Source: an uncultured Lysobacter sp.
GTDB taxonomy: Bacteria; Pseudomonadota; Gammaproteobacteria; Xanthomonadales; Xanthomonadaceae
Reading direction: 5' to 3'
NCBI GenBank assembly: GCA_943913335.1
Contig: CALTXS010000068.1
Coordinates: forward strand, 1-6,118
Length of the DNA: 6,118 nucleotides
This document shows positions 1 to 6,118 of this stretch, piece by piece. Each line of letters opens with the position of its first letter. Within the stretch, counting starts at the first letter, position 1. The notes below the pieces were generated by a model. The model saw nothing but the letters and a program-made list of their open reading frames with translations, did not search any database and was not told the origin of the DNA. A program made the translations under genes and the position numbers.

Positions 1-149
1 ACAGAACGATGAGTCCCGGGGTTAGTCCTCCCTGGCGCCACTGAGACCGGCCCAAATCACATAAGTGGATAAGGGCACCCCGGATCAGTGTTGTTGCGCC
101 AGGTGTGAATTTGTCCGTTGATGGCCAGACAGGGCCGCCCCAAATGGGG
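1..149 (-). promoter_or_regulatory. Probable 5' leader of a divergent gene, likely rpsB (start codon outside window)
   Basis: Read on the minus strand, this is the sequence downstream of the promoter at 156-184. No start codon preceded by a ribosome binding site occurs before the window edge, so the leader is at least about 149 nt. It can fold: CCCC-AAAT-GGGG (138-149) lies right at the predicted 5' end and GGCC-AGACAG-GGCC (123-136) follows. Further down are a GGGCACCC element (73-80) and the palindrome TGGCGCCA (33-40). In E. coli, map is divergent from rpsB-tsf, and the rpsB leader is a structured RNA through which S2 represses its own operon. By synteny this stretch is the likely counterpart. 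That identity is inference, because the rpsB coding sequence is not in view. Confidence 0.45.
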
Positions 150-155
150 AGCCAT

Positions 156-184
156 ATTGTAACGAGAACGCCCAAATATGGCAA
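156..184 (-). promoter_or_regulatory. Divergent sigma70-type promoter (probably rpsB)
   Basis: On the minus strand, TTGCCA (184 to 179) and TACAAT (161 to 156) are separated by exactly 17 bp. Each hexamer matches the sigma70 consensus at five of six positions. Transcription would start near 148-151 and leave through the left edge. A promoter this good pointing away from map suits a ribosomal protein gene, and rpsB is the usual divergent neighbour of map in gammaproteobacteria. Confidence 0.65.
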
Positions 185-207
185 GTTGACCCCGGGTGGG
201 CGATAAT
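179..207 (+). promoter_or_regulatory. Possible promoter of the map-glnD-dapD-yffB-dapE operon
   Basis: GATAAT at 202-207 matches the -10 consensus at five of six positions. Seventeen bases upstream is TGGCAA (179-184), a poor -35 hexamer. A better-looking TTGACC (186-191) is only 10 bp from the -10 box, too close to pair with it. Transcription from this -10 would start at about 213-215, on or next to the map ATG at 214, giving a leaderless mRNA. The -35 bases are the same six base pairs used by the divergent promoter on the other strand. The real operon promoter could also lie further upstream. Confidence 0.35.
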
Positions 208-213
208 GAACGC

Positions 214-990
214 ATGAGTGTCTATATCAATACGCCCCAGGATATCGAAGGCATGCGCGTCGCCGGCCGTTTGGCCGCCGAAGTGCTGCAGGTCGTCGCC
301 CCCTTTGTAAAGCCCGGTGTCACCACCGAGGAGTTGGACCGCATTTGCCACGATCACATTGTGAACGTGCAGGGCGCTATTCCGGCCAACGTGGGCTACA
401 AGGGCTTCCCGAAGACGGTCTGCACCAGCGTCAACAACGTCATCTGCCACGGTATCCCCAGCACGGCCAAGGTGCTGAAAGATGGCGATATCGTCAATAT
501 TGACGTGACGGTCATCAAAGACGGCTACCACGGCGACACCTCGCGCATGTATGTCGTGGGCAAGCCGACCGTGATGGCGGAGCGCCTGGTTCGTGTCACC
601 CGTGAGGCCATGTTCCGCGGTATCCGGGCTGTGCGTCCGGGCGCGACGCTGGGCGATATCGGCCATGCCATCCAAAGTTATGCCGAGTCCGAGCGATTCA
701 GCGTGGTGCGTGAGTACTGCGGCCATGGCATCAACAAGATCTATCACGATGAACCGCAAGTGATGCATTACGGCCGTCCCGGTACCGGCATGGTGCTGCA
801 GCCGGGCATGACCTTTACGATCGAGCCGATGATCAACGAAGGCACGTACCACACCAAGGTATTGCCCGACGGCTGGACCGTCGTGACGCGTGACCGCAAG
901 TTGTCCGCGCAGTGGGAGCACACCATTCTGGTTACCGATGACGGGTTTGAAATCCTGACGCGCCTGCCGGGTGACGACAACGACGCATGA
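214..990 (+). CDS. map: Type I methionine aminopeptidase
   Basis: The 258-residue product removes the N-terminal methionine from nascent cytosolic proteins, using a two-metal centre. The pita-bread-fold ligands are all present and fall at the same numbers as in E. coli Map: D97 (in NIDVTV), D108 (GDTS), H171 (CGHGI), E204 (TIEPM) and E235 (QWEHT). The substrate-contacting H79 and H178 are also present. The length is close to the E. coli enzyme (264). I chose ATG 214 because MSVYINTPQDIEGMRVAGRLAAEVL aligns with the family N-terminus from its first residue; an in-frame GTG at 196 would add six residues not typical of the family. No clear Shine-Dalgarno lies 5-10 bases before 214; the nearest purine-rich run is GGGTGGG at 194-200. 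The stop overlaps the glnD start as ATGA, so translation of the two is probably coupled. It is the first gene of a five-gene run. Confidence 0.98.
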   Translation: MSVYINTPQDIEGMRVAGRLAAEVLQVVAPFVKPGVTTEELDRICHDHIVNVQGAIPANVGYKGFPKTVCTSVNNVICHGIPSTAKVLKDGDIVNIDVTVIKDGYHGDTSRMYVVGKPTVMAERLVRVTREAMFRGIRAVRPGATLGDIGHAIQSYAESERFSVVREYCGHGINKIYHDEPQVMHYGRPGTGMVLQPGMTFTIEPMINEGTYHTKVLPDGWTVVTRDRKLSAQWEHTILVTDDGFEILTRLPGDDNDA

Positions 991-3620
991 GTCAGGATGC
1001 CGCTCCGGCTGAGCCAGTGACCTCGCTCTCGGCGGCGGACTGGGTCAGTTTGGCGCGGCAATCGCTGAAATCTGCCGATAGCGTTGCGGCAGAACAGTTC
1101 GGCCCTGACTGCGACATCGAATGGTTGCTGCGCAGTCGCGCGGCGCGGATCGAACAACTGATTGTGCAGGCCTGGCAACAAGCCGCCTGCTCTGCGTGCG
1201 GGCTTCATCTGTTTGCCGTGGGCGGATTTGGTCGTGCCGAAATGTATCCGCAGTCCGATGTGGATCTGCTGATCTATCTGGCGGCCGCTAGCGACCCGGA
1301 CTTTGCCGCGCAGCAGGCAATCGAACGTTTCACGCAGAGTTTGTGGGATATCGGTTTGCCGGTGGGCTTGTCGGTGCGAAACGCCGTGCAGACGCGCGAG
1401 GCGGTGGCCGATATCACCGTAATGACGGCATTGCTCGATTCGCGACCCCTAGTTGCCGATGAGACGGCTATCCGTGATTTGCGTGCAGCATTGTCCGATC
1501 CTGAGTTGTGGCCTGCCGACGCCTATTTCAGCGCCAAACTGCAGGAGTTGCGACAGCGTCATGAGCGGTTCGGTAATACGTCGGACAATCTGGAGCCCAA
1601 TATCAAGGAGGGCCCGGGTGGCCTTCGTGATTTGCAGACGCTCGAATGGATTGCCAAGCGTGTCGTGGGTGTGGCGGATTTGCAGGGCCTGATCGATATC
1701 GGTCATAGCGGCGCCGATGAAATCCAGACCTTGCGGACCCAACACGTGATTCTGGCGCGACTGCGTTTTGGTTTAGGTCTGGTTGCCGGTCGACGTGAAG
1801 AGCGGCTGCGCTTTGATCACCAGCGCGAGTTGGCACAGCGCCTTGGCTATCAGGGCGAGCGCAATCGTCCGGTCGAGGACATGATGCAGGCGTTTTACCG
1901 TGCAGCGGCGTTGGTGCGACGCATCGGGGAGCGCTTGCTGCAGCGATTCGAAGAACAGTTAAAGGGCACTGCGGCGTGGGCGCCCTTGAGTGACGCCCGG
2001 TTTGGTCTGAATAACCGCTATCTTGGCGCACTGGATTCGGAGTGGCCGCGGTCAGCGCTTGAGATCCTGGATCTGTTTATTGCCTGGGGCGAGCAGGCCA
2101 ACGTCAAAGGACTGCATTCGCAGACTGCACGTGCTTTGGGTGAGAGCCTGCAGCAGGTGCCTGCATATTGGGATGCTGATGAGTCGCTCAAGCATCGCTT
2201 TCTGCAGGTCCTGCGACTGGACCGTCCTGCCAAGACCCTAGCGCGCATGGCGCGACTGGGTGTCCTGCAGCAGTTTATCCCTGCATTTAAGGGTGTTTCG
2301 GGCCGAATGCAGTTTGATCTGTTTCACGCATTCACTGTCGATCAGCACACCCTGTCAGTTCTATCCAATCTCGAAGGCTTTGCCCGCCAACTCGAAGATC
2401 GTCGCTTCTCCATCGCTAACGATGTGTTCCCTGCAGTTCGCCGACCGGAGTTGCTGTATCTGGCCGCGCTGTTTCATGACATTGCAAAAGGCCGCAACGG
2501 CGATCACTCCGAACTCGGCGCGGTCGATGCGCGCGAGTTCTGTCTGGCGATGGGGTATTCGGAAACGCAGGCCGGACTGGTCGAGTGGCTGGTGCGTCAG
2601 CATCTGCTGATGAGCCAGACCGCGCAGAAACAGGACATTGATGATCCTGAGGTGATCCGTGCCTTTGCATTGCAGGTTGCGGACCGTGATCGGCTGGATA
2701 ACCTGTACCTGCTGACCATTGCCGATATCGCCGCGACATCGCCGAAACTTTGGACGGACTGGAAAGACCAAGTGCTGGCCAAGGCGTATACGCGAACCCG
2801 GTTGGCCATGCGTCGAGGTCTCGAGAACCCCATGAGCGATGCCGAGAACGCACACGAGACTCGAGCCGAAGTTCAGCAGCTGCTGGTGTTGCGCGGTCAT
2901 GCGGCCGAGCCGGTGCAGCACGCACTGACGCAAGTACCCCAGACGCTGTTCGTCCGTGCCGGCGCCGATCAGATCGCATGGATTGCCGAATCCCTGCTGG
3001 AGATTGACGGGGATTTACCGCTGGTGCGTGCGCGTCGTCTGCGCGGCGAGAGCAACGATCTCGAAGTGCTAGTGCATGCCGCCGATGTCGAAGGCATCTT
3101 CAGCGCGATTGTGATTTCGCTCGATCGTCTAGGTCTTGAAATCCAGCAGGCGCGCGTGCTCGACGGCAATGTCGGCGATATCTTCGACATCTTTGTGGTG
3201 CGGCCGCTGGATTTGCGGAGCGGCATGGATCCGACACGTTTGGAGCAGTCCTTGCACAAGGCGTTGCAGGGCGACTGGACCCGATTAAAGCCAACTCGGC
3301 GAAGGGCGCCTGCACATCTGCAGCATTTCCGGATTCCGACTGCAGTCGATATTCGCCCGGGCCAGGGTACTCAGGCAGGTCATTTTCTGCTGAGTATTAT
3401 CTGTAACGACCGGGTAGGACTGCTCGCCGATCTCAGCTGCTGCTTGCGTGAACTGGGCATTGCCGTGCATGATGCGCGAATCGCCACGTTCGGTGAACGG
3501 GCCGAAGATATTTTCCGGATCAGCGGACCTGCGCTGACTCCGGCTACAGAACAACCCGATGCGATGCATTCCCTGCAGGAAGCATTGCGCCTTTGCATTG
3601 ACGGAGAACGAACGCAATGA
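987..3620 (+). CDS. glnD: Bifunctional [protein-PII] uridylyltransferase / uridylyl-removing enzyme
   Basis: The 877-residue product is the cytosolic nitrogen sensor that adds UMP to PII proteins when glutamine is low and removes it when glutamine is high, steering glutamine synthetase and NtrB/NtrC. Domains in order: a nucleotidyltransferase near residues 70-160 with G79-G80 and the metal-binding pair D91/D93 (SDVDLLI); the conserved [14 protein letters not shown] segment at 208-221; an HD phosphohydrolase near 440-600 with H447, H454, H497-D498 (LFHDIAKG) and H507; then two C-terminal ACT domains, about 690-770 and 797-870, which bind glutamine. The length is near E. coli GlnD (890). The start overlaps the map stop (ATGA) and the end overlaps the dapD start (ATGA), so it is probably translationally coupled on both sides. 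Minor departures: the nucleotidyltransferase motif reads GGFGRAEM rather than the usual GGYGRGEL, and the second ACT has NDRVGLL where NDRPGLL is typical. All catalytic residues are kept, so I expect both activities. Confidence 0.97.
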   Translation: MSQDAAPAEPVTSLSAADWVSLARQSLKSADSVAAEQFGPDCDIEWLLRSRAARIEQLIVQAWQQAACSACGLHLFAVGGFGRAEMYPQSDVDLLIYLAAASDPDFAAQQAIERFTQSLWDIGLPVGLSVRNAVQTREAVADITVMTALLDSRPLVADETAIRDLRAALSDPELWPADAYFSAKLQELRQRHERFGNTSDNLEPNIKEGPGGLRDLQTLEWIAKRVVGVADLQGLIDIGHSGADEIQTLRTQHVILARLRFGLGLVAGRREERLRFDHQRELAQRLGYQGERNRPVEDMMQAFYRAAALVRRIGERLLQRFEEQLKGTAAWAPLSDARFGLNNRYLGALDSEWPRSALEILDLFIAWGEQANVKGLHSQTARALGESLQQVPAYWDADESLKHRFLQVLRLDRPAKTLARMARLGVLQQFIPAFKGVSGRMQFDLFHAFTVDQHTLSVLSNLEGFARQLEDRRFSIANDVFPAVRRPELLYLAALFHDIAKGRNGDHSELGAVDAREFCLAMGYSETQAGLVEWLVRQHLLMSQTAQKQDIDDPEVIRAFALQVADRDRLDNLYLLTIADIAATSPKLWTDWKDQVLAKAYTRTRLAMRRGLENPMSDAENAHETRAEVQQLLVLRGHAAEPVQHALTQVPQTLFVRAGADQIAWIAESLLEIDGDLPLVRARRLRGESNDLEVLVHAADVEGIFSAIVISLDRLGLEIQQARVLDGNVGDIFDIFVVRPLDLRSGMDPTRLEQSLHKALQGDWTRLKPTRRRAPAHLQHFRIPTAVDIRPGQGTQAGHFLLSIICNDRVGLLADLSCCLRELGIAVHDARIATFGERAEDIFRISGPALTPATEQPDAMHSLQEALRLCIDGERTQ

Positions 3621-4447
3621 CCAATTCCATTCAAGCCCTGCGCGACACGATTGAAGCAGGCTGGGAGCAACGCGATACCGGTATCAGCGACGCGACTCGC
3701 GATGCCATCGAACAGGCCATGCAAGGTCTCGAGGCGGGCAGCTTGCGGGTTGCCGAGCCGAGCGCTAACGGTGACTGGCAAGTCAACGAATGGCTGAAAA
3801 AAGCGGTGTTGCTGTTCTTCCGTGCCAATGACATGCGCGTCATTGATGCGCAGCCGGCGCCGTTCTGGGACAAAGTGCCCGCGCGCTTTGAAGGCTATGA
3901 CGTTGACGCGTTCCGGCGCGACGGCGTACGCGTGGTTCCGGGTGCAGTGGTTCGCCGCGGTACCTATATCGGCAAGGATGTCGTGCTGATGCCTTCGTTC
4001 GTGAATATTGGTGCCTACGTGGGCGAGGGCACCATGGTCGATACCTGGGCCACCGTTGGCTCCTGTGCTCAGATCGGCAAGCACGTGCACCTGAGCGGCG
4101 GCGTCGGCATCGGTGGCGTGCTGGAGCCGCTGCAGGCATCTCCGACCATCATCGAGGATCATTGTTTTATCGGCGCCCGTTCCGAAGTGGTCGAAGGCGT
4201 CGTGGTCGGTCACCACTCCGTAATTGGCATGGGCGTGTATCTGGGCCAAAGCACCAAGATCTATAACCGTATGACCGGCGAGGTTAGCTACGGTTACATT
4301 CCGCCGGGTTCGGTGGTGGTAGCCGGTAACTTGCCGGCCGCCGATGGGTCGCATTCGCTGTACTGCGCCGTGATCGTCAAGCAAGTCGATGAAAAGACGC
4401 GCTCCAAGACTTCGATCAACGATTTGCTGCGCGGTCTGGCTGACTGA
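3617..4447 (+). CDS. dapD: 2,3,4,5-tetrahydropyridine-2,6-dicarboxylate N-succinyltransferase
   Basis: The 276-residue product transfers succinyl from succinyl-CoA to tetrahydrodipicolinate, the committing step of the succinylase branch of diaminopimelate and lysine synthesis. It aligns almost end to end with E. coli DapD (274). Visible signatures are the N-terminal LRVAE (43-47) and [11 protein letters not shown] (59-69) segments, then a left-handed beta-helix of hexapeptide repeats from about 107 to 215. The helix carries the near-invariant core [20 protein letters not shown] and the stretch [18 protein letters not shown]142 (MVDTW) and E190 (GARSE) correspond to the residues proposed as catalytic in this family. 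The C-terminal [10 protein letters not shown] and SLYCAVIVK segments are intact. Hexapeptide acyltransferases of this type are trimers. The ATG at 3617 overlaps the glnD stop and is preceded by GGAG at 3603-3606, ten bases away. The next gene follows after 4 bases. Confidence 0.98.
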   Translation: MTNSIQALRDTIEAGWEQRDTGISDATRDAIEQAMQGLEAGSLRVAEPSANGDWQVNEWLKKAVLLFFRANDMRVIDAQPAPFWDKVPARFEGYDVDAFRRDGVRVVPGAVVRRGTYIGKDVVLMPSFVNIGAYVGEGTMVDTWATVGSCAQIGKHVHLSGGVGIGGVLEPLQASPTIIEDHCFIGARSEVVEGVVVGHHSVIGMGVYLGQSTKIYNRMTGEVSYGYIPPGSVVVAGNLPAADGSHSLYCAVIVKQVDEKTRSKTSINDLLRGLAD

Positions 4448-4451
4448 TTCC

Positions 4452-4757
4452 ATGAAGCTTTTCGGCCTCGCCAACTGCGATACCTGCCGCAAGGCACGCA
4501 AACGTTATCCCGATGCGCAATTCGTGGACTATCGGGATGAGCTGATTGCTCCCTCAATGTTGCTGGACTGGGCGGGCCAAGTGGGCGGTTTTGAAAAGCT
4601 GATCAACAAGGCCAGCCCGACATGGCGCGGGTTGCCTTCGCACGATTTTGCTGACAATCAGGCCTGGTTGCAGGCACTGGCTGAGAATCCGACGCTGATT
4701 AAGCGGCCGGTCCTGTTGCTCGACGACGGTCAGATTCGGCAGGGACGCGATGTCTGA
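4452..4757 (+). CDS. Compact ArsC/Spx-family (YffB-like) thioredoxin-fold protein
   Basis: The 101-residue product belongs to the ArsC/Spx/YffB thioredoxin-fold family. It opens with beta-strand MKLFGLANC and a CDTC redox-type motif (C9, C12), followed by KARK. TWR (57-59) and [11 protein letters not shown] (83-93) are the family's later hallmarks; the RP pair at 85-86 is the cis-proline region. I start it at ATG 4452 because the [12 protein letters not shown] strand begins there; an upstream in-frame ATG at 4389 would lie inside dapD. No good ribosome binding site is visible, so reinitiation from dapD (4-base gap) is likely. E. coli yffB also lies directly before dapE, which supports orthology. 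The protein is shorter than E. coli YffB (118): about eight residues are missing between the CxxC helix and the VDYR strand, and the usual C-terminal tail is absent because the stop falls eight bases into dapE. True arsenate reduction is unproven for YffB-type proteins and no ars genes are nearby. Confidence 0.88.
   Translation: MKLFGLANCDTCRKARKRYPDAQFVDYRDELIAPSMLLDWAGQVGGFEKLINKASPTWRGLPSHDFADNQAWLQALAENPTLIKRPVLLLDDGQIRQGRDV
4741..4745 (+). promoter_or_regulatory. Ribosome binding site of dapE inside the preceding gene
   Basis: AGGGA ends four bases before the dapE ATG at 4750 and lies within the last codons of the yffB-like gene. It supports 4750 as the true start and the 8-base gene overlap. 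Confidence 0.6.
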
Positions 4758-5868
4758 GATTCTCTCACTGTCCCTTGATCTGTTGCAGCGCGAGTCCGTG
4801 ACGCCGCTGGACGCCGGTTGTCAGCAGCGCATCGCCGATCTGCTCGAAGGCTTTACCGTCGAACATCTGCGCTTTGGTGAGGTCGATAACCTGTACGCGG
4901 TGCACGGTACGGATGGGCCGACCTTGCTGTTTGTCGGTCACACCGATGTGGTGCCGCCTGGCGATGGCTGGACCTCGCCGCCGTTCGCGCCGACGATCCG
5001 CGATGGCCATCTGTACGCGCGCGGTGCTGCCGACATGAAAGTCTCGGTGGCTGCGTTTGTACTGGCAGCACGCGACTTCGTGCGCGAGCATCCGAATCAT
5101 GCGGGCCGCATTGCGGTGCTGGTCACCTCGGACGAAGAGGGCATCGCCCTTGATGGCGTGCGCCGCGTGGCCCGGGTCTTTGCCGAACGCAATGAGCCCT
5201 TGACGTGGTGCATCACCGGTGAGCCTTCGTCGACGGCGCAGCTGGGTGATCTGCTGCGTGTGGGTCGTCGTGGCTCGCTGTCTGCGACGCTTACGGTTAA
5301 AGGGGTGCAGGGGCATGTTGCCTACCCGGAGAAGGCCGACAATCCCATCCACCGCGTGGTTCCGGCATTGACGGAACTGACGGCGCGGCAATGGGATGAG
5401 GGTTATGCATCGTTTCCGCCGACCTCGCTGCAGATCAGCAATGTGCGTGCGGGCACGGGTGCCAACAATGTCATTCCCGGCACGGCCGTCATCGAATTCA
5501 ATCTGCGCTACAACCCGAACTGGACTGCAGCGGCGTTGCGCGCTGAAATTGAAGCCTTATTTGCAACGCACCGGGTCGAGTGCGACTGGTTCTGGCATGA
5601 GAGCGGTGAACCGTTCTACACGCCCGAGGGCGCTCTGCGTAGCGCCTGCGTCAAGGTGCTGACGCGCTTTAACAACGGCACGAAACCTGTTGAGAGCACC
5701 GGCGGCGGCACATCCGATGCGCGCTTTATCGCGCCACTAGGCGTGGAGTGCGTCGAAGTCGGTCCGGTTAATGCCACCATCCACCAGGTGGACGAGCGCA
5801 TTGCATTGGATGAACTCGAACGGCTGCCAGCCCTATACGGCGAGCTGATCCGGGAATTGCTGCTCTAG
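4750..5868 (+). CDS. dapE: Succinyl-diaminopimelate desuccinylase
   Basis: The 372-residue product is an M20-family di-zinc hydrolase that cleaves N-succinyl-LL-2,6-diaminopimelate to LL-diaminopimelate and succinate in the cytosol. The expected active-site residues are in place: H64 (GHTDVVP, with D66), bridging D95 (GAADMK), catalytic base E129 and ligand E130 (TSDEEG), E158 (TGEPS) and C-terminal H345 (NATIHQVDE). H189 (QGHVAYP) in the dimerisation domain and the [11 protein letters not shown] loop (316-326) are also conserved. The length matches E. coli DapE (375). ATG 4750 overlaps the previous gene by eight bases and has AGGGA four bases upstream. It is the last gene of the run, two enzymatic steps after DapD. 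The residue after the metal-binding DMK is valine, where glycine is usual in this family. The TAG stop merges directly into the heptamer repeat that follows. Confidence 0.97.
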   Translation: MSEILSLSLDLLQRESVTPLDAGCQQRIADLLEGFTVEHLRFGEVDNLYAVHGTDGPTLLFVGHTDVVPPGDGWTSPPFAPTIRDGHLYARGAADMKVSVAAFVLAARDFVREHPNHAGRIAVLVTSDEEGIALDGVRRVARVFAERNEPLTWCITGEPSSTAQLGDLLRVGRRGSLSATLTVKGVQGHVAYPEKADNPIHRVVPALTELTARQWDEGYASFPPTSLQISNVRAGTGANNVIPGTAVIEFNLRYNPNWTAAALRAEIEALFATHRVECDWFWHESGEPFYTPEGALRSACVKVLTRFNNGTKPVESTGGGTSDARFIAPLGVECVEVGPVNATIHQVDERIALDELERLPALYGELIRELLL

Positions 5869-5902
5869 GCTTAAGGCTTAAGGCTTAAGGCTCAAGGCTT
5901 AA
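5868..5902. repeat. Tandem heptamer array, five copies of GGCTTAA
   Basis: Five head-to-tail 7-bp units run 5868-5874, 5875-5881, 5882-5888, 5889-5895 and 5896-5902. Four are exactly GGCTTAA and the fourth is GGCTCAA. The first G is the last base of the dapE stop codon. Each perfect junction creates the palindrome CTTAAG. The array fills most of the convergent spacer between dapE and the minus-strand gene. It is a simple-sequence tract of the kind that changes copy number by slippage; no function is evident. Confidence 0.95.
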
Positions 5903-5904
5903 GT

Positions 5905-5933
5905 TTGAGCGCGGCCGATCAGGCCACGCTCAA
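5905..5933 (-). terminator. Strong hairpin between convergent genes, possible terminator without U-tract
   Basis: Two 12-base arms (5905-5916 and 5922-5933) surround a five-base loop. In minus-strand RNA all twelve positions pair, with one G-U; in plus-strand RNA the same position is a C-A mismatch. This favours a role on the minus-strand transcript. The stop codon of that gene (5919-5921) lies in the loop. No run of Ts follows on either strand, so it is not a standard intrinsic terminator. It could be a weak bidirectional terminator or a 3'-end stabilising structure. Confidence 0.5.
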
Positions 5934-6118
5934 GCCGTCGACCTTTTGCCAGCCGCGCGGCAGCAGACCACCGCGCGAGGCGCGCTTACCGACGTAATCG
6001 TTGAGGTCCGCAACCGTCAGGGTCATCGTCCGTGCACCTGATTGCACCAGGAGCTTGTTGCCCGCTGACAGCACCGCCGCAGCCACCACCTGTTCGGTTC
6101 CCAGTTTGGCCTTGGGGA
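5919..6118 (-). CDS. parC: DNA topoisomerase IV subunit A, C-terminal 65 residues (partial)
   Basis: Reading the minus strand from the right edge gives an open frame of 65 codons ending at TGA (5921-5919). It runs from PKAKLGTEQVVAAAV to GWQKVDGLSVA. The pattern 'LTVADLNDYVGKRASRGG' followed by LLPRGWQKVDGL matches the end of ParC: E. coli ParC has IKLRPEELQKVTGERGRRG followed by TLMRGLQRID at the same place. ParC and ParE form topoisomerase IV, which decatenates daughter chromosomes; this piece is the last blade of the C-terminal beta-pinwheel that wraps DNA. The gene is cut by the window edge, with nothing to suggest it is broken. It converges on dapE with a 50-bp spacer. GyrA has a related C-terminal domain and is the alternative, but GyrA usually ends in an acidic tail, absent here. 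Confidence 0.82.
   Translation of the reverse strand, partial: PKAKLGTEQVVAAAVLSAGNKLLVQSGARTMTLTVADLNDYVGKRASRGGLLPRGWQKVDGLSVA

Noticed and set aside
186..207. TTGACC plus GATAAT as a paired promoter for map
   Set aside because: The two boxes are only 10 bp apart, far less than the 16-18 bp needed by sigma70 polymerase.
85..921. Minus-strand open frame (278 codons) opposite map
   Set aside because: Its composition is that of an antisense shadow (many His, Asp, Ala), it covers the whole catalytic part of map, and the divergent promoter found here would start inside it and read only its last part.
3380..4501. Long minus-strand open frame (373 codons) opposite the end of glnD and dapD
   Set aside because: It lies opposite unmistakable glnD and dapD coding sequence, is rich in His, Arg and Ala as expected from the complement of GC-biased codons, and shows no recognisable motif.
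4452..4757. Arsenic-resistance arsenate reductase
   Set aside because: The protein is in the broad ArsC/Spx fold family but resembles YffB, is next to dapE as in E. coli, and has no arsenic-resistance genes around it.
287..5530. Strong excess of CTGCAG (about 14 sites in the coding region)
   Set aside because: Nearly all are in-frame CTG-CAG codons for Leu-Gln, and the rest are Ala codons preceded by a pyrimidine; codon preference explains them.
1..6118. CRISPR array, tRNA or rRNA gene, insertion sequence, phage or toxin-antitoxin genes
   Set aside because: No spaced direct repeats, cloverleaf, terminal inverted repeats, transposase or recombinase motifs were seen; all long stretches are accounted for by housekeeping genes.

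Overview
The window looks like ordinary chromosomal DNA from a gammaproteobacterium, most likely of the order Xanthomonadales (Lysobacterales). The protein sequences are clear homologues of the enterobacterial map, glnD, dapD, yffB and dapE products. The map-glnD-dapD order, with a promoter pointing away upstream, matches the E. coli rpsB-tsf / map-glnD-dapD neighbourhood. The base composition is moderately GC-rich and even along the five genes. The order-level placement is an inference from gene order and protein flavour; no search was run.

Layout: 1-213 is a divergent control region. Its minus strand carries a good sigma70-type promoter (TTGCCA, 17 bp, TACAAT) that fires out of the left edge, probably into rpsB, with a leader of at least about 149 nt. 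Its plus strand probably holds the map promoter. From 214 to 5868 five plus-strand genes are packed without gaps: map (214-990), glnD (987-3620), dapD (3617-4447), a small yffB/arsC-like gene (4452-4757) and dapE (4750-5868). Three of the four junctions overlap (ATGA, ATGA and an 8-base overlap) and the fourth is 4 bases, so this is almost certainly one operon. From 5868 to 5918 lies a short convergent intergenic spacer: five tandem copies of the heptamer GGCTTAA, then a strong hairpin. From 5919 to the right edge, on the minus strand, is the last 65 codons of a gene that reads as parC (topoisomerase IV subunit A).

How the genes fit together: Map trims N-terminal methionine from new proteins. 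GlnD senses glutamine and uridylylates PII. DapD and DapE make the first committed succinylated intermediate and remove the succinyl group in the succinylase route to meso-diaminopimelate and lysine. The YffB-like thioredoxin-fold protein sits between the two Dap enzymes. The aminotransferase step between them (DapC/ArgD) is not encoded here.

No undescribed system is evident. The most interesting points are the heptamer array joined to the dapE stop codon, the hairpin with the parC stop codon in its loop, an unusually compact YffB-like protein, and the overlapping divergent control region with an unusual map start.
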